A model generated the notes under the pieces. It was not told the origin of the DNA and ran no database searches. It saw nothing but the letters and a program-made list of their open reading frames with translations. A program made the position numbers and the translations under genes. Below, piece after piece: positions 1 through 7,724 of a stretch of 18,741 nucleotides of DNA. This DNA is from Deltaproteobacteria bacterium. Its GTDB lineage: Bacteria; Desulfobacterota; DSM-4660; Desulfatiglandales; B25-G16. Every line of letters starts with the position of its first letter. Positions within the stretch are counted from its first letter, which is position 1. The stretch is from the NCBI GenBank assembly GCA_019308645.1, contig JAFDHR010000038.1, forward strand, positions 1 to 18,741. The letters run 5' to 3'.

Positions 1-30
1 TTTGATCTGCCATAACATTATATCATTTTC

Positions 31-88
31 TGTGTAATCTGCGTAATCTGCGGATTTACTTCGCGGCAATATGCGTCAATCTGTGGAA
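31..88. repeat. Dispersed 'aatctgcg' repeat cluster, copy 1
   Basis: This stretch has two abutting 'taatctgcg' units near 35-53, followed by related variants ('tgcgtcaatctgtgga') near 72-86. The same vocabulary recurs at 1228-1317, 1541-1572 and, as longer inverted arms, at 13780-13861. The copy overlaps the last codons of the aminotransferase, and the TGA stop at 76-78 lies inside a repeat-like 'agattgacgca' string read on the minus strand. This is a dispersed intergenic repeat rather than a CRISPR: spacing is irregular and there are no unique spacers of constant length. Confidence 0.7.
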
Positions 89-1197
89 TAGAAGTCTTTA
101 ACGCAATCACACACGTACTTTACATCCTCATCTGTTAACGCCGTATGCATGGGGAGCATCAAAAATCTGCTCGTCATTTTTTCAACTACCGGCAAACGCA
201 TATTATCAAACCCAAGACCTTTGAACTGATGAACTGCTTTCCCACCCCATTGAATAATTGTCCCCACTCCACGCTCCGCCAGAAAACTCTTTAGCTCATC
301 CCGATGCCCGGACTCTAATTCATAATTCTGATACACATCATAATGTTTTTCATCTTCATCCGGGGCAGGGGGTAAAATCAGATTATCAATTTTTCTTAAA
401 GCCTGATCATACATGGATGCAATTTCACGTCTGCGTTCTATATCCTTTTTACATGTTGTTAGTTTCATATTTAAAATTGCCGCCTGAATATTATCCAGAC
501 GGCTGTTTGTTCCCCAGGTTACAACCTCACCCTCTTCATTACGACCGTGATCACGGAACAAAGCAACACGTTCAGCTATCTCATCATCATTAGTCACGAC
601 AGCGCCTCCATCGCCAAAACATCCAAGAACTTTAGCAGGATAAAAGCTGAATGTTCCAGCCAGACCAAAGCTCCCTGCACATTTCCCATTGAATTTCGAG
701 AAAAGCGCTTGAGCCGCGTCTTCAATGATTATCAGACCATGCTTATCTGCAATCGCCTGCAGGGCATCCATATCGCAGGTCCGCCCATTAAGCTGAGTAG
801 GCATTATAACCCTGGTTTTATTTGTAACAGCCCGTTCAACGCTTTCTGGATCGATCATATGATCCGCACCGCATTCCACCAACACTGGTGTTGCTCCCAC
901 AAAATGCGCAGAGGCAGCCGTAGCGACATAGGTATGGGATGACATAATGACCTCATCCCCTAAACCAATATTCGCAGCCCTAAGTGCAAGCATAAGGGCA
1001 TTTGTGCCATCAGCCACCCCAAGGACATGCTTAACCCCAATAAGTTTTTTAATATTTTCTTCAAACTCCTCTAAATCTCTCTGCAAGATATAGGCGCCAC
1101 GACTCATCACATCATGCAGGGTATCCATTATTTCCTTTTCCTGTGCCTTAAACAAAGCAGGATAATTAAAAAAAGGGATATTTCTTTTGCTTTTCAC
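76..1197 (-). CDS. DegT/DnrJ/EryC1/StrS-family PLP-dependent sugar aminotransferase
   Basis: Predicted PLP enzyme that transaminates a nucleotide-linked keto-sugar in the cytoplasm, giving an amino sugar for the glycan. The 373-aa length is normal for the family. Visible motifs are the DGTNAL cofactor-phosphate loop (about 63-68), the EDAAQ motif with Asp160 expected to contact the pyridine nitrogen, the Schiff-base lysine Lys189 in SFYPAKVLGCFGDGGA, and the NSRLDNIQAAIL segment (about 231-242). The start is GTG at 1197, with a GGAAG ribosome site 7 nt upstream. It is the last gene on the minus strand here, about 55 nt after the methyltransferase. The C-terminus runs into a dispersed repeat that supplies its stop codon, so the last few residues may not be ancestral. 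The exact sugar substrate cannot be told from sequence. Confidence 0.93.
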   Translation of the reverse strand: MKSKRNIPFFNYPALFKAQEKEIMDTLHDVMSRGAYILQRDLEEFEENIKKLIGVKHVLGVADGTNALMLALRAANIGLGDEVIMSSHTYVATAASAHFVGATPVLVECGADHMIDPESVERAVTNKTRVIMPTQLNGRTCDMDALQAIADKHGLIIIEDAAQALFSKFNGKCAGSFGLAGTFSFYPAKVLGCFGDGGAVVTNDDEIAERVALFRDHGRNEEGEVVTWGTNSRLDNIQAAILNMKLTTCKKDIERRREIASMYDQALRKIDNLILPPAPDEDEKHYDVYQNYELESGHRDELKSFLAERGVGTIIQWGGKAVHQFKGLGFDNMRLPVVEKMTSRFLMLPMHTALTDEDVKYVCDCVKDFYSTD

Positions 1198-1227
1198 CTA
1201 ACAGCTTCCGTATTCTTTCTACATTTA

Positions 1228-1317
1228 TTAATCTGCATAATCTGTGTATATTTAATCTGCGTCAATCTGCGCCTCCCCCGTAGGTCCGGAAGATCGTACT
1301 GGGGTAATCTGCGGATC
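1228..1317. repeat. Dispersed 'aatctgcg' repeat cluster, copy 2, overlapping a gene 3' end
   Basis: Units such as 'taatctgcataatctgtg' (about 1229-1246), 'taatctgcgtcaatctgcgc' (about 1253-1272) and 'taatctgcggatc' (about 1304-1317) sit between the aminotransferase start and the methyltransferase. The first part is intergenic. The part from 1252 to 1317 is read as the last codons of the methyltransferase, after the point where its conserved C-terminus (VIYCVATL) appears to end. Confidence 0.7.
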
Positions 1318-2247
1318 AAGGGTTGCCACACAATAAATTACCTTATGGGTCGTATTCGCCTCTTCCGAAGATATTTTATCCGGTTCAACATAACAACCAC
1401 TGTATACGGTTGTATCATCTTTTTCATTCTGCCTGCCCTGTGGAATTCCCGGCTTGTCGGGACTATTCCTCTGGGGCGTAATTCCTGCCCTGTGGAATCC
1501 GAAGGCTATTCCTCCGGGGTGTGGATTCTTTTTTGCCTTTAAATCTGCGCTATTCTGCGTAATCTGCGGACCGATTTCTGCCGGCATCTTCACCAACCCC
1601 CCAAAGACAATTCTCTTCAACCACTTTTTCCCCGCTGTCGTCTTAGGCATTATCCCCAAAGTCACCACCAATTTCTTAACCGGACGAAGTATCTTTTGAC
1701 GTATGGTAACACTCTCAACAGGCGTATCCCCAAAAAACTCCGCATTAAACCCATGTCTTGCAAACAAATCATTTAACTCCACCACACCATAATATTTGTA
1801 ACTATACGGACTTGGATTAAAATCATAAAGATCCTTGTTTGCAGTTGCAATCAACACCTTTCCGCCGGGGCGTAACACCCGTACACACTCCTTTACAAAC
1901 CGCTTCGCATCAGGAATATAGTAAACTGCCTCAAACAGGATTATCACATCTTTGGACTTATCCTCAAACGGCATCTCCTGGGCATCAAACTGCTGAAGTT
2001 TAATACGCTCCCCATAATGTTTTCGCGCAATAGGCAATATCTCATCAGAATAATCCCCCGCCTCAAGACTTCTTGAAATGCCATCAAGATACCCCAATCC
2101 CTGTCCTGTCCCACACGCCACTTCGACCACATCCTTACCTGCACAATACTCGCCTGCCCAATAGTAACGATTACACATTCTGTCTATCTGCTCTTGGGTG
2201 ACCTCGTCACCGGCGATTTCGGTTACAGAAACGTAATCCTCACCCAC
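1252..2247 (-). CDS. Class I SAM-dependent methyltransferase with in-frame repeat insertions near its C-terminus
   Basis: Predicted cytoplasmic methyltransferase of the Methyltransf_11 type. Motif I is VEVACGTGQG (about 41-50), an acidic post-I residue lies in LEAGDYSD, LFEAVYYIPDA is the motif IV region, and VLRPGGKVLIAT is the typical post-motif strand. The start chosen is GTG at 2247, because a GAGGAG ribosome site lies exactly 6 nt before it; the TTG at 2253 abuts that site. The gene follows the GT4 stop directly. After KMPAEI (residue about 225), roughly 50 residues are read from repeat DNA (1417-1572), then DTTVYSG...NTTHKVIYCVATL resumes as what looks like the genuine C-terminus. A further 21 residues of repeat-coded tail follow. 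The catalytic domain looks intact; whether the altered protein works is unknown. Expected substrate: a sugar or glycan hydroxyl or carboxyl (inferred from context). Confidence 0.88.
   Translation of the reverse strand: MGEDYVSVTEIAGDEVTQEQIDRMCNRYYWAGEYCAGKDVVEVACGTGQGLGYLDGISRSLEAGDYSDEILPIARKHYGERIKLQQFDAQEMPFEDKSKDVIILFEAVYYIPDAKRFVKECVRVLRPGGKVLIATANKDLYDFNPSPYSYKYYGVVELNDLFARHGFNAEFFGDTPVESVTIRQKILRPVKKLVVTLGIMPKTTAGKKWLKRIVFGGLVKMPAEIGPQITQNSADLKAKKNPHPGGIAFGFHRAGITPQRNSPDKPGIPQGRQNEKDDTTVYSGCYVEPDKISSEEANTTHKVIYCVATLDPQITPVRSSGPTGEAQIDAD
1417..1572. repeat. Repeat element inserted in frame within the methyltransferase gene
   Basis: This segment begins with 'aatctgcgctattctgcgtaatctgcgg'-type repeat DNA (1541-1570, kin to the other clusters) and contains two degenerate tandem units about 52 nt apart. 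The 15-nt string 'cctgccctgtggaat' occurs exactly at 1432-1446 and 1484-1498, and 'ctattcct(c/t)(t/c)gggg' follows each (1463-1476, 1506-1519). Each unit can fold into a hairpin with GGAAT/ATTCC stems (1442-1469 and 1494-1512). The boundaries are approximate, judged from where methyltransferase-like protein sequence stops and resumes. The element keeps an open minus-strand frame. Confidence 0.65.
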
Positions 2248-2249
2248 TA

Positions 2250-3521
2250 TCAACTCCTCACTTTACTGTTAGTGCGCTCTTTATGCTCAACCAACCGCTC
2301 AATATGTTCGGCATATTCATCATAAATCTTATCCGCATCCCCATATTTATTAAAAAAATCTAACGCATTTAGGGACATCTTATCATGCAGAGCGGGATCA
2401 GAGGCAAGCCGTTCGATGCAATCATATAGCCCCTCCAGATCGCCCGGCAAATAATTAAGCCCTAACCAATGCTGGTTTATTAGCTCCGCCATTTCACCTT
2501 CCAACGAGCTAATAAGAGGAAGGCCGACAGATAGATACTCAAATGGTTTGTTGGGCATAGCGTTTTCAACACTTCGACAAGGAACCAAACCGACATAAGC
2601 CTTTTTTAAAAGAGCCTTTATTTCATTTTCTCCTATCCACCCGGACAGCATTACATTTTTCAGCCCTGAAGCTTTCTTTCTAATCATATCAAAATATTCT
2701 CCGGTACCCGCAAGCACAAAACAAATATCTTTTTTGTCTAATGTATCAAAGCGACGAGCTGCCTCCAGAATCAGATCCAATTCGTAAGAGATTCCAAAAG
2801 TGCCGATAAAAATAAATAGTTTTTTATTTTCTATCTTTTTTAGCCAAGCGGGCATTTCTGAACTTTCGTTTGGACCTGTAGCCTTGTCTGAATAAACTTT
2901 GTAACCAAGATAAAACACCTTATCAAATGGGCCTTTTGGTCTCCCAATTTTATCAAGCCCCCATTGAAGAATACCTTCTGACATCGCAGCCAGGGCATCG
3001 GCACTCTTCAGCAAAGAGGCAAGCAGCATAAAATCACGAGCTAAAACTATCTTTCCCAATCCATACAATCCCATGTTTTTAAAACGATCCAGAAAAATAT
3101 CCGGCCAGAGGTCTCTGATATCGACCAGAAAAGGAATGTCCCTTTTCCGTGCGTATCGCGCCGCTTCATACGCGAGAAGATGGTCCGGAATTGATGCCAC
3201 TATGATATCTGGTTTGGGAAATTTCTGCGATTGGATTCGAAATTTCAGCGCCACGATCTGATGATCAATATAACGGGCGAAAGAAATATTTTTCCGATAT
3301 TTACAACCCCCAATGACTCTAATAGTATATCTTTCCGAAATATCAAATTTTCTGTCCTTCTTTGATATCATTATTTTTTGCTGATGTTCAAAAGCGCTCG
3401 CCCACCATAAAACTTTATGCCCACGTTCCAATAATTTATCTGCCAGAACTGCTGTACGCATCTTGCGGACACCATTTTTAATCGGCAGCGGTTCACCTGT
3501 TTGGATGAGCCATATCAGCAT
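2250..3521 (-). CDS. GT4-type (GT-B fold) glycosyltransferase
   Basis: Predicted retaining glycosyltransferase that adds a sugar to the growing lipid-linked glycan at the inner face of the membrane. Its 423 aa fit a two-domain GT-B protein. The N-terminal acceptor domain has DIIVASIPDHLLAY (about 105-118) and LVDIRDLWPDIFLD (about 132-145); the IRDLWP motif is typical of WbuB-like GT4 enzymes. The C-terminal nucleotide-sugar domain has LFIFIGTFG (235-243), CFVLAGTGEYFD (267-278) and VPCRSVENAMPNKPFEYLSVGLP (313-335), including the conserved Glu328. The start is ATG at 3521 with only a weak AAGAA-type ribosome site. Upstream lies about 1 kb of decayed DNA; downstream, the methyltransferase begins within a few bases of the stop. 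Donor and acceptor cannot be deduced. Confidence 0.92.
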   Translation of the reverse strand: MLIWLIQTGEPLPIKNGVRKMRTAVLADKLLERGHKVLWWASAFEHQQKIMISKKDRKFDISERYTIRVIGGCKYRKNISFARYIDHQIVALKFRIQSQKFPKPDIIVASIPDHLLAYEAARYARKRDIPFLVDIRDLWPDIFLDRFKNMGLYGLGKIVLARDFMLLASLLKSADALAAMSEGILQWGLDKIGRPKGPFDKVFYLGYKVYSDKATGPNESSEMPAWLKKIENKKLFIFIGTFGISYELDLILEAARRFDTLDKKDICFVLAGTGEYFDMIRKKASGLKNVMLSGWIGENEIKALLKKAYVGLVPCRSVENAMPNKPFEYLSVGLPLISSLEGEMAELINQHWLGLNYLPGDLEGLYDCIERLASDPALHDKMSLNALDFFNKYGDADKIYDEYAEHIERLVEHKERTNSKVRS

Positions 3522-3702
3522 ATTGATTTCTTAAAAAAAACGGGTGTATTGAACAAACTGCCCGAAGATCTGATAGCCCATCAAAGACAGACGACTGGAA
3601 AGGATAATCTGAATGTGATTTTGCTGACTGGATAATCTTCATCGCCTCTGATTTTTTTCTAACTGCTAAAATGTAAAATTGAATTTATTCCGTACTAACG
3701 AA

Positions 3703-4152
3703 TTAATACGTTGTAAAAAACCTTGTAAGACTGAGTTTGGTAAAGGCTGTAGCGGAATTTTTTGCAATACGATTGTAGATCGCCTGCAAGTGCATTAAAT
3801 CCAGAGCGTTATATCCCCAACTCCGAGATAGAATACCCTCGGTAGCAACATTTCCACCCCAGATAGTTTATTTTATCCTTAGCTGACATATCAATTAACA
3901 ACTCATTGGCTACATCGTCAGTTGTAATCTTATCATTTGGCATTGAAGCTTTCAAGAAAGACAATTGTAAATCCTTACATTTTTCCTAATCTTTAAAAGT
4001 AGTGTTTACTTTGATATTAAGAATATCCGGCATCCTTTTTTCATTTTCATTCGTCAGTCCAGTATTTCAACCGTTAACAAAATATTTCGACCATCGGTAC
4101 CAAAATATCTCCCTGGGATTGACTTAAACCATATATGAAGAAGATGCGTCAT
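3703..4152 (-). pseudogene. Decayed coding remnant of unrecognised gene (frameshifts and internal stop)
   Basis: Reading the minus strand from an ATG at 4152 gives fragments in successive frames that together look like one former protein of about 150 residues. The first piece runs to a stop at 4054-4056. The second (…EKRMPDILNIKVNTTFKD) is broken by an in-frame TAG at 3986-3988 and then continues as SMPNDKITTDDVANELLID. After a frameshift near 3850, a third piece (EGILSRSWGYNALDLMHLQA…) ends at TAA 3703-3705. The composition looks protein-like but I do not recognise the family. It follows the truncated glycosyltransferase fragment by 6 nt, so both may belong to one deletion-damaged region. 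The further stretch 3522-3702 shows nothing recognisable. Confidence 0.45.
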
Positions 4153-4158
4153 TTTCAC

Positions 4159-4401
4159 TCAGGTAGTCTTGACCAAAATAATGACATCATCTCTGCCAAT
4201 TAAACCGTACCGATCCTCGAATTCTCCGATAACGTCCCTTGTCGAATCAGTGCTCATTCCGTCTATAACAAGCACCTTTAGTCTGCCTTTTGGGTAATCG
4301 TTGTTTACTATGGAGTCCAGACACTTCCAAATAAATTGCTCTTCATTTCGGCAAGGAATGATAATGGAGACCTCTATATTTTCGGCTGTGTTCTGAGGCA
4401 T
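4159..4401 (-). pseudogene. Truncated GT2-family glycosyltransferase (N-terminal fragment)
   Basis: The 80-residue frame carries the start of a GT-A/GT2 domain: VSIIIPCRNEEQFIWKCLDS (about 11-30) and VLVIDGMSTDSTRDVI (about 43-58), the nucleotide-binding first half seen in ExoA-like glycosyltransferases. It stops at 4159 after VIILVKTT, before any DxD motif or acceptor region. A functional GT2 is usually 250-350 aa, so this is a 3'-truncated remnant. The start ATG at 4401 lies 8 nt after the stop of a small frame at 4410-4535. No continuation of the GT2 domain is visible downstream, which suggests deletion rather than a simple stop mutation. Confidence 0.8.
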
Positions 4402-4409
4402 TCTCTTGC

Positions 4410-4535
4410 TTAGCCGTGAATTTTATGACAGGCTTTGTCTTCTTCCATAATGAGGTCACGGGTCGCTGACTCATTGCTTTGGGCTGCTAATTTCATCCTT
4501 TTTTCAAAGGGATAGGTTGACCCAATTGAGCTCAT
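4410..4535 (-). other. Gap with a 41-codon minus-strand frame of doubtful coding status
   Basis: Between the GT4 stop at 4553 and the truncated GT2 start there is one short open frame, from ATG at 4535 to TAA at 4410-4412, encoding 41 residues beginning MSSIGSTYPFEKR. No clear ribosome site precedes it, and no family is recognised. It may be part of the debris that continues to 3703 rather than a gene. The whole stretch 3522-4552 holds no intact gene. Confidence 0.25.
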
Positions 4536-4552
4536 GCGAGTGTAAGTCACAT

Positions 4553-5620
4553 TCAACGTAGCAGGGCCTCATACATCTCTTCCATCCTCGCCATCTCACG
4601 TGTCCAGTTGCCTCGGTTTTTTACGATCGACCAGTTTTCGGCAGCTATTGCCTCACGCCACGTTCGGTTTCGTAGCGCTTTTATGATCTTTTCCGCGAGT
4701 TCTTGAATATTCTTCGAGGTAAAAAGCAACCCATTCTTCTCGTTTCTAATCCATGTTCGGTTGGCAGCAATATCAGTAGCTACGGGAAAGGCACCGCAGG
4801 CCATCGCTTCATTCAGAGAAATGTTATTTCCGTCCGTCGGTGAGGTCGATATAAATACATCCGCTTTTCCAAGTAGCTCAGCCATCTGATGCTGTGTAAC
4901 TTCGCCGCGGAAGGTCACACGTTTTGCTATTCCTAAATCCCTTGCCATCTCCGCCAGTCTCACCCGAAGGGGACCATCACCTGCCACGACAAACCTAGCA
5001 TCAGCAACGTCCTCGAGGACATATGGAATTGCCTGCAAAAAGATGTGCACATCCAGTCCATGATGCAAGCGCCGCGTACTAACCACCAAGGGGGTCTTCT
5101 GTGAGGTCATCGGGATCCTTCGGTTCGGGTTAAAGATCTCCGTGTCCACACCAAACGGCAAGGTCATAATCTTTTGGGCCTGCGCATATCCTTTTTCCAC
5201 CAAAAGGTGAGTCATGTGGTCAGCCATGGAAGTAATTAAATCGGCACGATTCAGTGCAAAGCGAACTATCTGACGATATAACCTTGACTGCTCAGGCATA
5301 ACCAAGACATCGGTACCCCAGGCTGTAATGACTAAGGGATGTCTGCCAGTAAGCGCTGCAGCCAAACCGTAGCTGGTTACATAATGCGCGTGTAAGATAT
5401 CAGGGTTAATCTGTCGTACAAGTCTCCGCACCCTGCCAAGATTCAGTAGAATGTTAAGGCGATGTCGAGAAGAAAGGGAACCGATTTGAAATACTTCTAC
5501 CCCCCCTATTTCTCCAGGCTGAAACGAAACGACCGTAATCTCGCAGCCCCGACTGGCAAAATACTTGGCCCAGCGCTGGGTATGAATGCTCCCAGCGTTA
5601 GCAAGGTAACATATCTTCAC
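4553..5620 (-). CDS. GT4-type glycosyltransferase (GT-B fold)
   Basis: Predicted glycosyltransferase of glycan assembly, 355 aa from the chosen start. The N-terminal domain begins KICYLANAGSIHTQRWAKYF at residue 2, then INPDILHAHYVTSYG (about 71-85) and ITAWGTDVLVMP (about 98-109). The C-terminal domain has VVSTRRLHHGLD (179-190), ARFVVAGDGPLR (208-219) and DGNNISLNEAMACGAFP (263-279) with the conserved ExMACG glutamate. A longer ATG frame from 5686 exists, but GTG at 5620 is preferred: it overlaps the upstream epimerase stop as GTGA, has AGGG 6 nt upstream, and places the first beta strand at the N-terminus. It forms a coupled pair with the epimerase, both more GC-rich than most neighbours. 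Confidence 0.92.
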   Translation of the reverse strand: MKICYLANAGSIHTQRWAKYFASRGCEITVVSFQPGEIGGVEVFQIGSLSSRHRLNILLNLGRVRRLVRQINPDILHAHYVTSYGLAAALTGRHPLVITAWGTDVLVMPEQSRLYRQIVRFALNRADLITSMADHMTHLLVEKGYAQAQKIMTLPFGVDTEIFNPNRRIPMTSQKTPLVVSTRRLHHGLDVHIFLQAIPYVLEDVADARFVVAGDGPLRVRLAEMARDLGIAKRVTFRGEVTQHQMAELLGKADVFISTSPTDGNNISLNEAMACGAFPVATDIAANRTWIRNEKNGLLFTSKNIQELAEKIIKALRNRTWREAIAAENWSIVKNRGNWTREMARMEEMYEALLR

Positions 5621-6618
5621 AGCACACCCTGAGATCGGTACCAGCTCACCAAGCGCCCTAACCCCTCCCTCCACCCGACGCGGCATTCAAATCCCAATTC
5701 ATCGGCTAGGCGAGAGGTGGCATAACTTGCTCGATTGTTCAAAGATACCAACCGATCGAAACCTGAGGTGCTTGCTACCCAAGGCAACCGCCTCGAGCCA
5801 TGAAGGGCCATCCTTACCATCCATGACATCGGCTTTGGAAGCGCAAGGTTTGGCCTTTTGGCGCCTAACTCGTGTGCCAGAACATCCACAAATTCTCCCA
5901 AGGCGCACATATCCGACAGATGGTAGGTACGGCCGATTGCTCTCGGGTTTCCAGCCAGACTCAGACAGGCATGAGCAACGTCTTCAACATAAACATAATT
6001 GCAAATCGCATCTCGCCCACCAATAAAGAAAAACCCACCATTCAGCACAGTCTGGATCAGTGTTAGCAGGCCTCGTTCTGGATCATAATCTCCAAATACA
6101 TTCGCCAGACGCAAGATAGTTACCGGCAGGCCTTCGGAGGCTGCTTGGTGAACGAGCCTTTCAGCCTCCCATTTACTGCGTTCGTATTCATTTCGAGGCA
6201 TACAAGGAGCGTCTTCACTAAACAATTTCGATTGTAAGGGGTCAGCTCCAATGACTCCAACACTGCTTACATGCACAAAATGCTGGACCCCCTCGGAAAT
6301 TGCAGCAACCAACAAGTTCTTAGTACCCTGCACGTTGTCCGGCCAGAAGTGGCTCGCATCTCGTTTCGCACCAGCCACGTGAATGACAACATTGACTCCG
6401 GCCACTGCCCCTCGACACGCTGATACGTCAACCAAATCGCCTGCGAAAACATCCACCGAAGCTTTATCAGGGTCAGGCCTTCTGGTTAGGATGCGTGAGC
6501 GGTATCCGCGGGCTGTCAGTAACGTTCGTACACGACGCCCGATAAAGCCGGTCCCGCCAGTTATAAGAAAAAGAAACTTTTTCGATCTATTACTAAATTG
6601 AGTGCGGTAGTGCTTCAC
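5617..6618 (-). CDS. NAD(P)-dependent sugar epimerase/dehydratase (extended SDR)
   Basis: Predicted nucleotide-sugar-modifying extended SDR of 333 aa. The Rossmann motif is ITGGTGFIG (19-27), VIHVAGA lies at about 79-85, HVSSVGVIG carries the catalytic Ser region (116-124), and the YxxxK pair is Tyr145/Lys149 in NEYERSK. ILRLANVFGDYDP (168-180) is the substrate-side strand. The start is GTG at 6618 with no clear ribosome site; no internal ATG precedes the Rossmann strand, so it is the only reasonable start. It precedes the GT4 gene with a GTGA overlap, suggesting the sugar it makes is the one that enzyme transfers (inference). Its exact reaction (4-reductase, 4-epimerase or dehydratase) is not decidable from motifs. 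Confidence 0.9.
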   Translation of the reverse strand: MKHYRTQFSNRSKKFLFLITGGTGFIGRRVRTLLTARGYRSRILTRRPDPDKASVDVFAGDLVDVSACRGAVAGVNVVIHVAGAKRDASHFWPDNVQGTKNLLVAAISEGVQHFVHVSSVGVIGADPLQSKLFSEDAPCMPRNEYERSKWEAERLVHQAASEGLPVTILRLANVFGDYDPERGLLTLIQTVLNGGFFFIGGRDAICNYVYVEDVAHACLSLAGNPRAIGRTYHLSDMCALGEFVDVLAHELGAKRPNLALPKPMSWMVRMALHGSRRLPWVASTSGFDRLVSLNNRASYATSRLADELGFECRVGWREGLGRLVSWYRSQGVL

Positions 6619-6647
6619 GGCGAGGCAAGAGTACCATTGTGAATCAA

Positions 6648-7718
6648 CTAAAGTATGAATTTGGCCCTAAGATAGTTTAGCTTCTTGATTGTACCTATGT
6701 TCAGATAGGTTAGTGAATAAGTAGCCAGAGAATACAAGGTGACCCCGTGATTCCTGATACACAACCGTATGATATCGCGGGCATTTCTGCTTTTCTTATT
6801 CAAGATATAGTGGTATGCTGCAATCAGATAGTTTGTCAAAAGAATTTTTTTGATTCTACTTTTCTCTATTTTCATACGTAGCTCGGATTTCAAGTTGGTA
6901 ATTATATTTCTGTAAACACGCTCTGCTTTCAAAATCTCTTGATCGGACATGTTAACGAATTCATCAGAAAATCTGCAAATCAATTGTTTCACAGATTCTC
7001 TATTTACAACATAATTTGAAATATATCTTATATTTTCAAAAATAATGTCCGTATTTTCCTTTACTTTTCTGGCTTCATTTCTGTTTGAATAAGAACCCTC
7101 TGAAACTCTGTATGCACACAAAACCTCGCGCAGGGTAGTTATCTTATATCCTTGCCTGATAAGTCTTGACCATAGATCAAAATCTGCAGATATCTTGTAT
7201 TTTGGATCATATGCTCCAATGCGAACAATATCCGCTCTATTCATGAGCACACTCACATGATTGATCGGGCTGCCTGTTAACAGTTTGATTATGATATCTT
7301 CGTATTTGAAATACCCTTTGCTTATGCTTCTTTTTGCGTTTGATTCATCCATAACAAGACAGTCAGTACCAACTACTGAATATTCCGGATGTTGTGTGAT
7401 ATAGTGATATTGTCTTTCAAGCCGGTTTGGCATAGAATAGTCGTCGGCATCCATCCTGGCGATATATTTACCCTTTGCAAGATTTAATCCCACGTTTAGG
7501 CTTTTAGTCTGTCCAATGTTTGTTTCATTGCTATGCAGACGTATTCGGGCATCATTGTATGATCTAATGACATCAGCTGTCCTGTCAGTACTGCAATCAT
7601 TAATAATCAAGAATTCAAAGTCCGTGAAGGTCTGGCTCAAAATGCTCTCAATAGTATGGTCCAAGCATTTTTCACCATTATAGACAGCCATGAGTACTGT
7701 TATGAGAGGTGCCGACAT
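6648..7718 (-). CDS. GT2-family glycosyltransferase (GT-A fold)
   Basis: Predicted inverting glycosyltransferase of 356 aa. The GT-A domain starts immediately (ITVLMAVYNGEKCLDHTIES, about 6-25), with FLIINDCSTDRTADVI (36-51), the metal-binding DADD at 90-93 (ARMDADDYSMPNRL) and SADFDLWSRLIRQGY (177-191), which holds the likely catalytic-base region. The C-terminal third is basic and AT-rich with no recognised domain. The start is ATG at 7718, with an AGGG-type ribosome site about 9 nt upstream, inside the tail of a broken acetyltransferase gene. It ends 29 nt before the GC-rich epimerase/GT4 pair, from which it differs sharply in base composition. Confidence 0.93.
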   Translation of the reverse strand: MSAPLITVLMAVYNGEKCLDHTIESILSQTFTDFEFLIINDCSTDRTADVIRSYNDARIRLHSNETNIGQTKSLNVGLNLAKGKYIARMDADDYSMPNRLERQYHYITQHPEYSVVGTDCLVMDESNAKRSISKGYFKYEDIIIKLLTGSPINHVSVLMNRADIVRIGAYDPKYKISADFDLWSRLIRQGYKITTLREVLCAYRVSEGSYSNRNEARKVKENTDIIFENIRYISNYVVNRESVKQLICRFSDEFVNMSDQEILKAERVYRNIITNLKSELRMKIEKSRIKKILLTNYLIAAYHYILNKKSRNARDIIRLCIRNHGVTLYSLATYSLTYLNIGTIKKLNYLRAKFIL

Positions 7719-7724
7719 GGGTAC

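Noticed and set aside
1114..1542. 142-codon plus-strand frame
   Set aside because: Antisense to the methyltransferase and the repeat insertion, no recognisable domains; treated as a shadow frame.
31..1572. Possible CRISPR array formed by the repeated 'aatctgcg' units
   Set aside because: Units are short and degenerate, spacing is irregular, parts lie inside coding sequence, and no cas genes are nearby.
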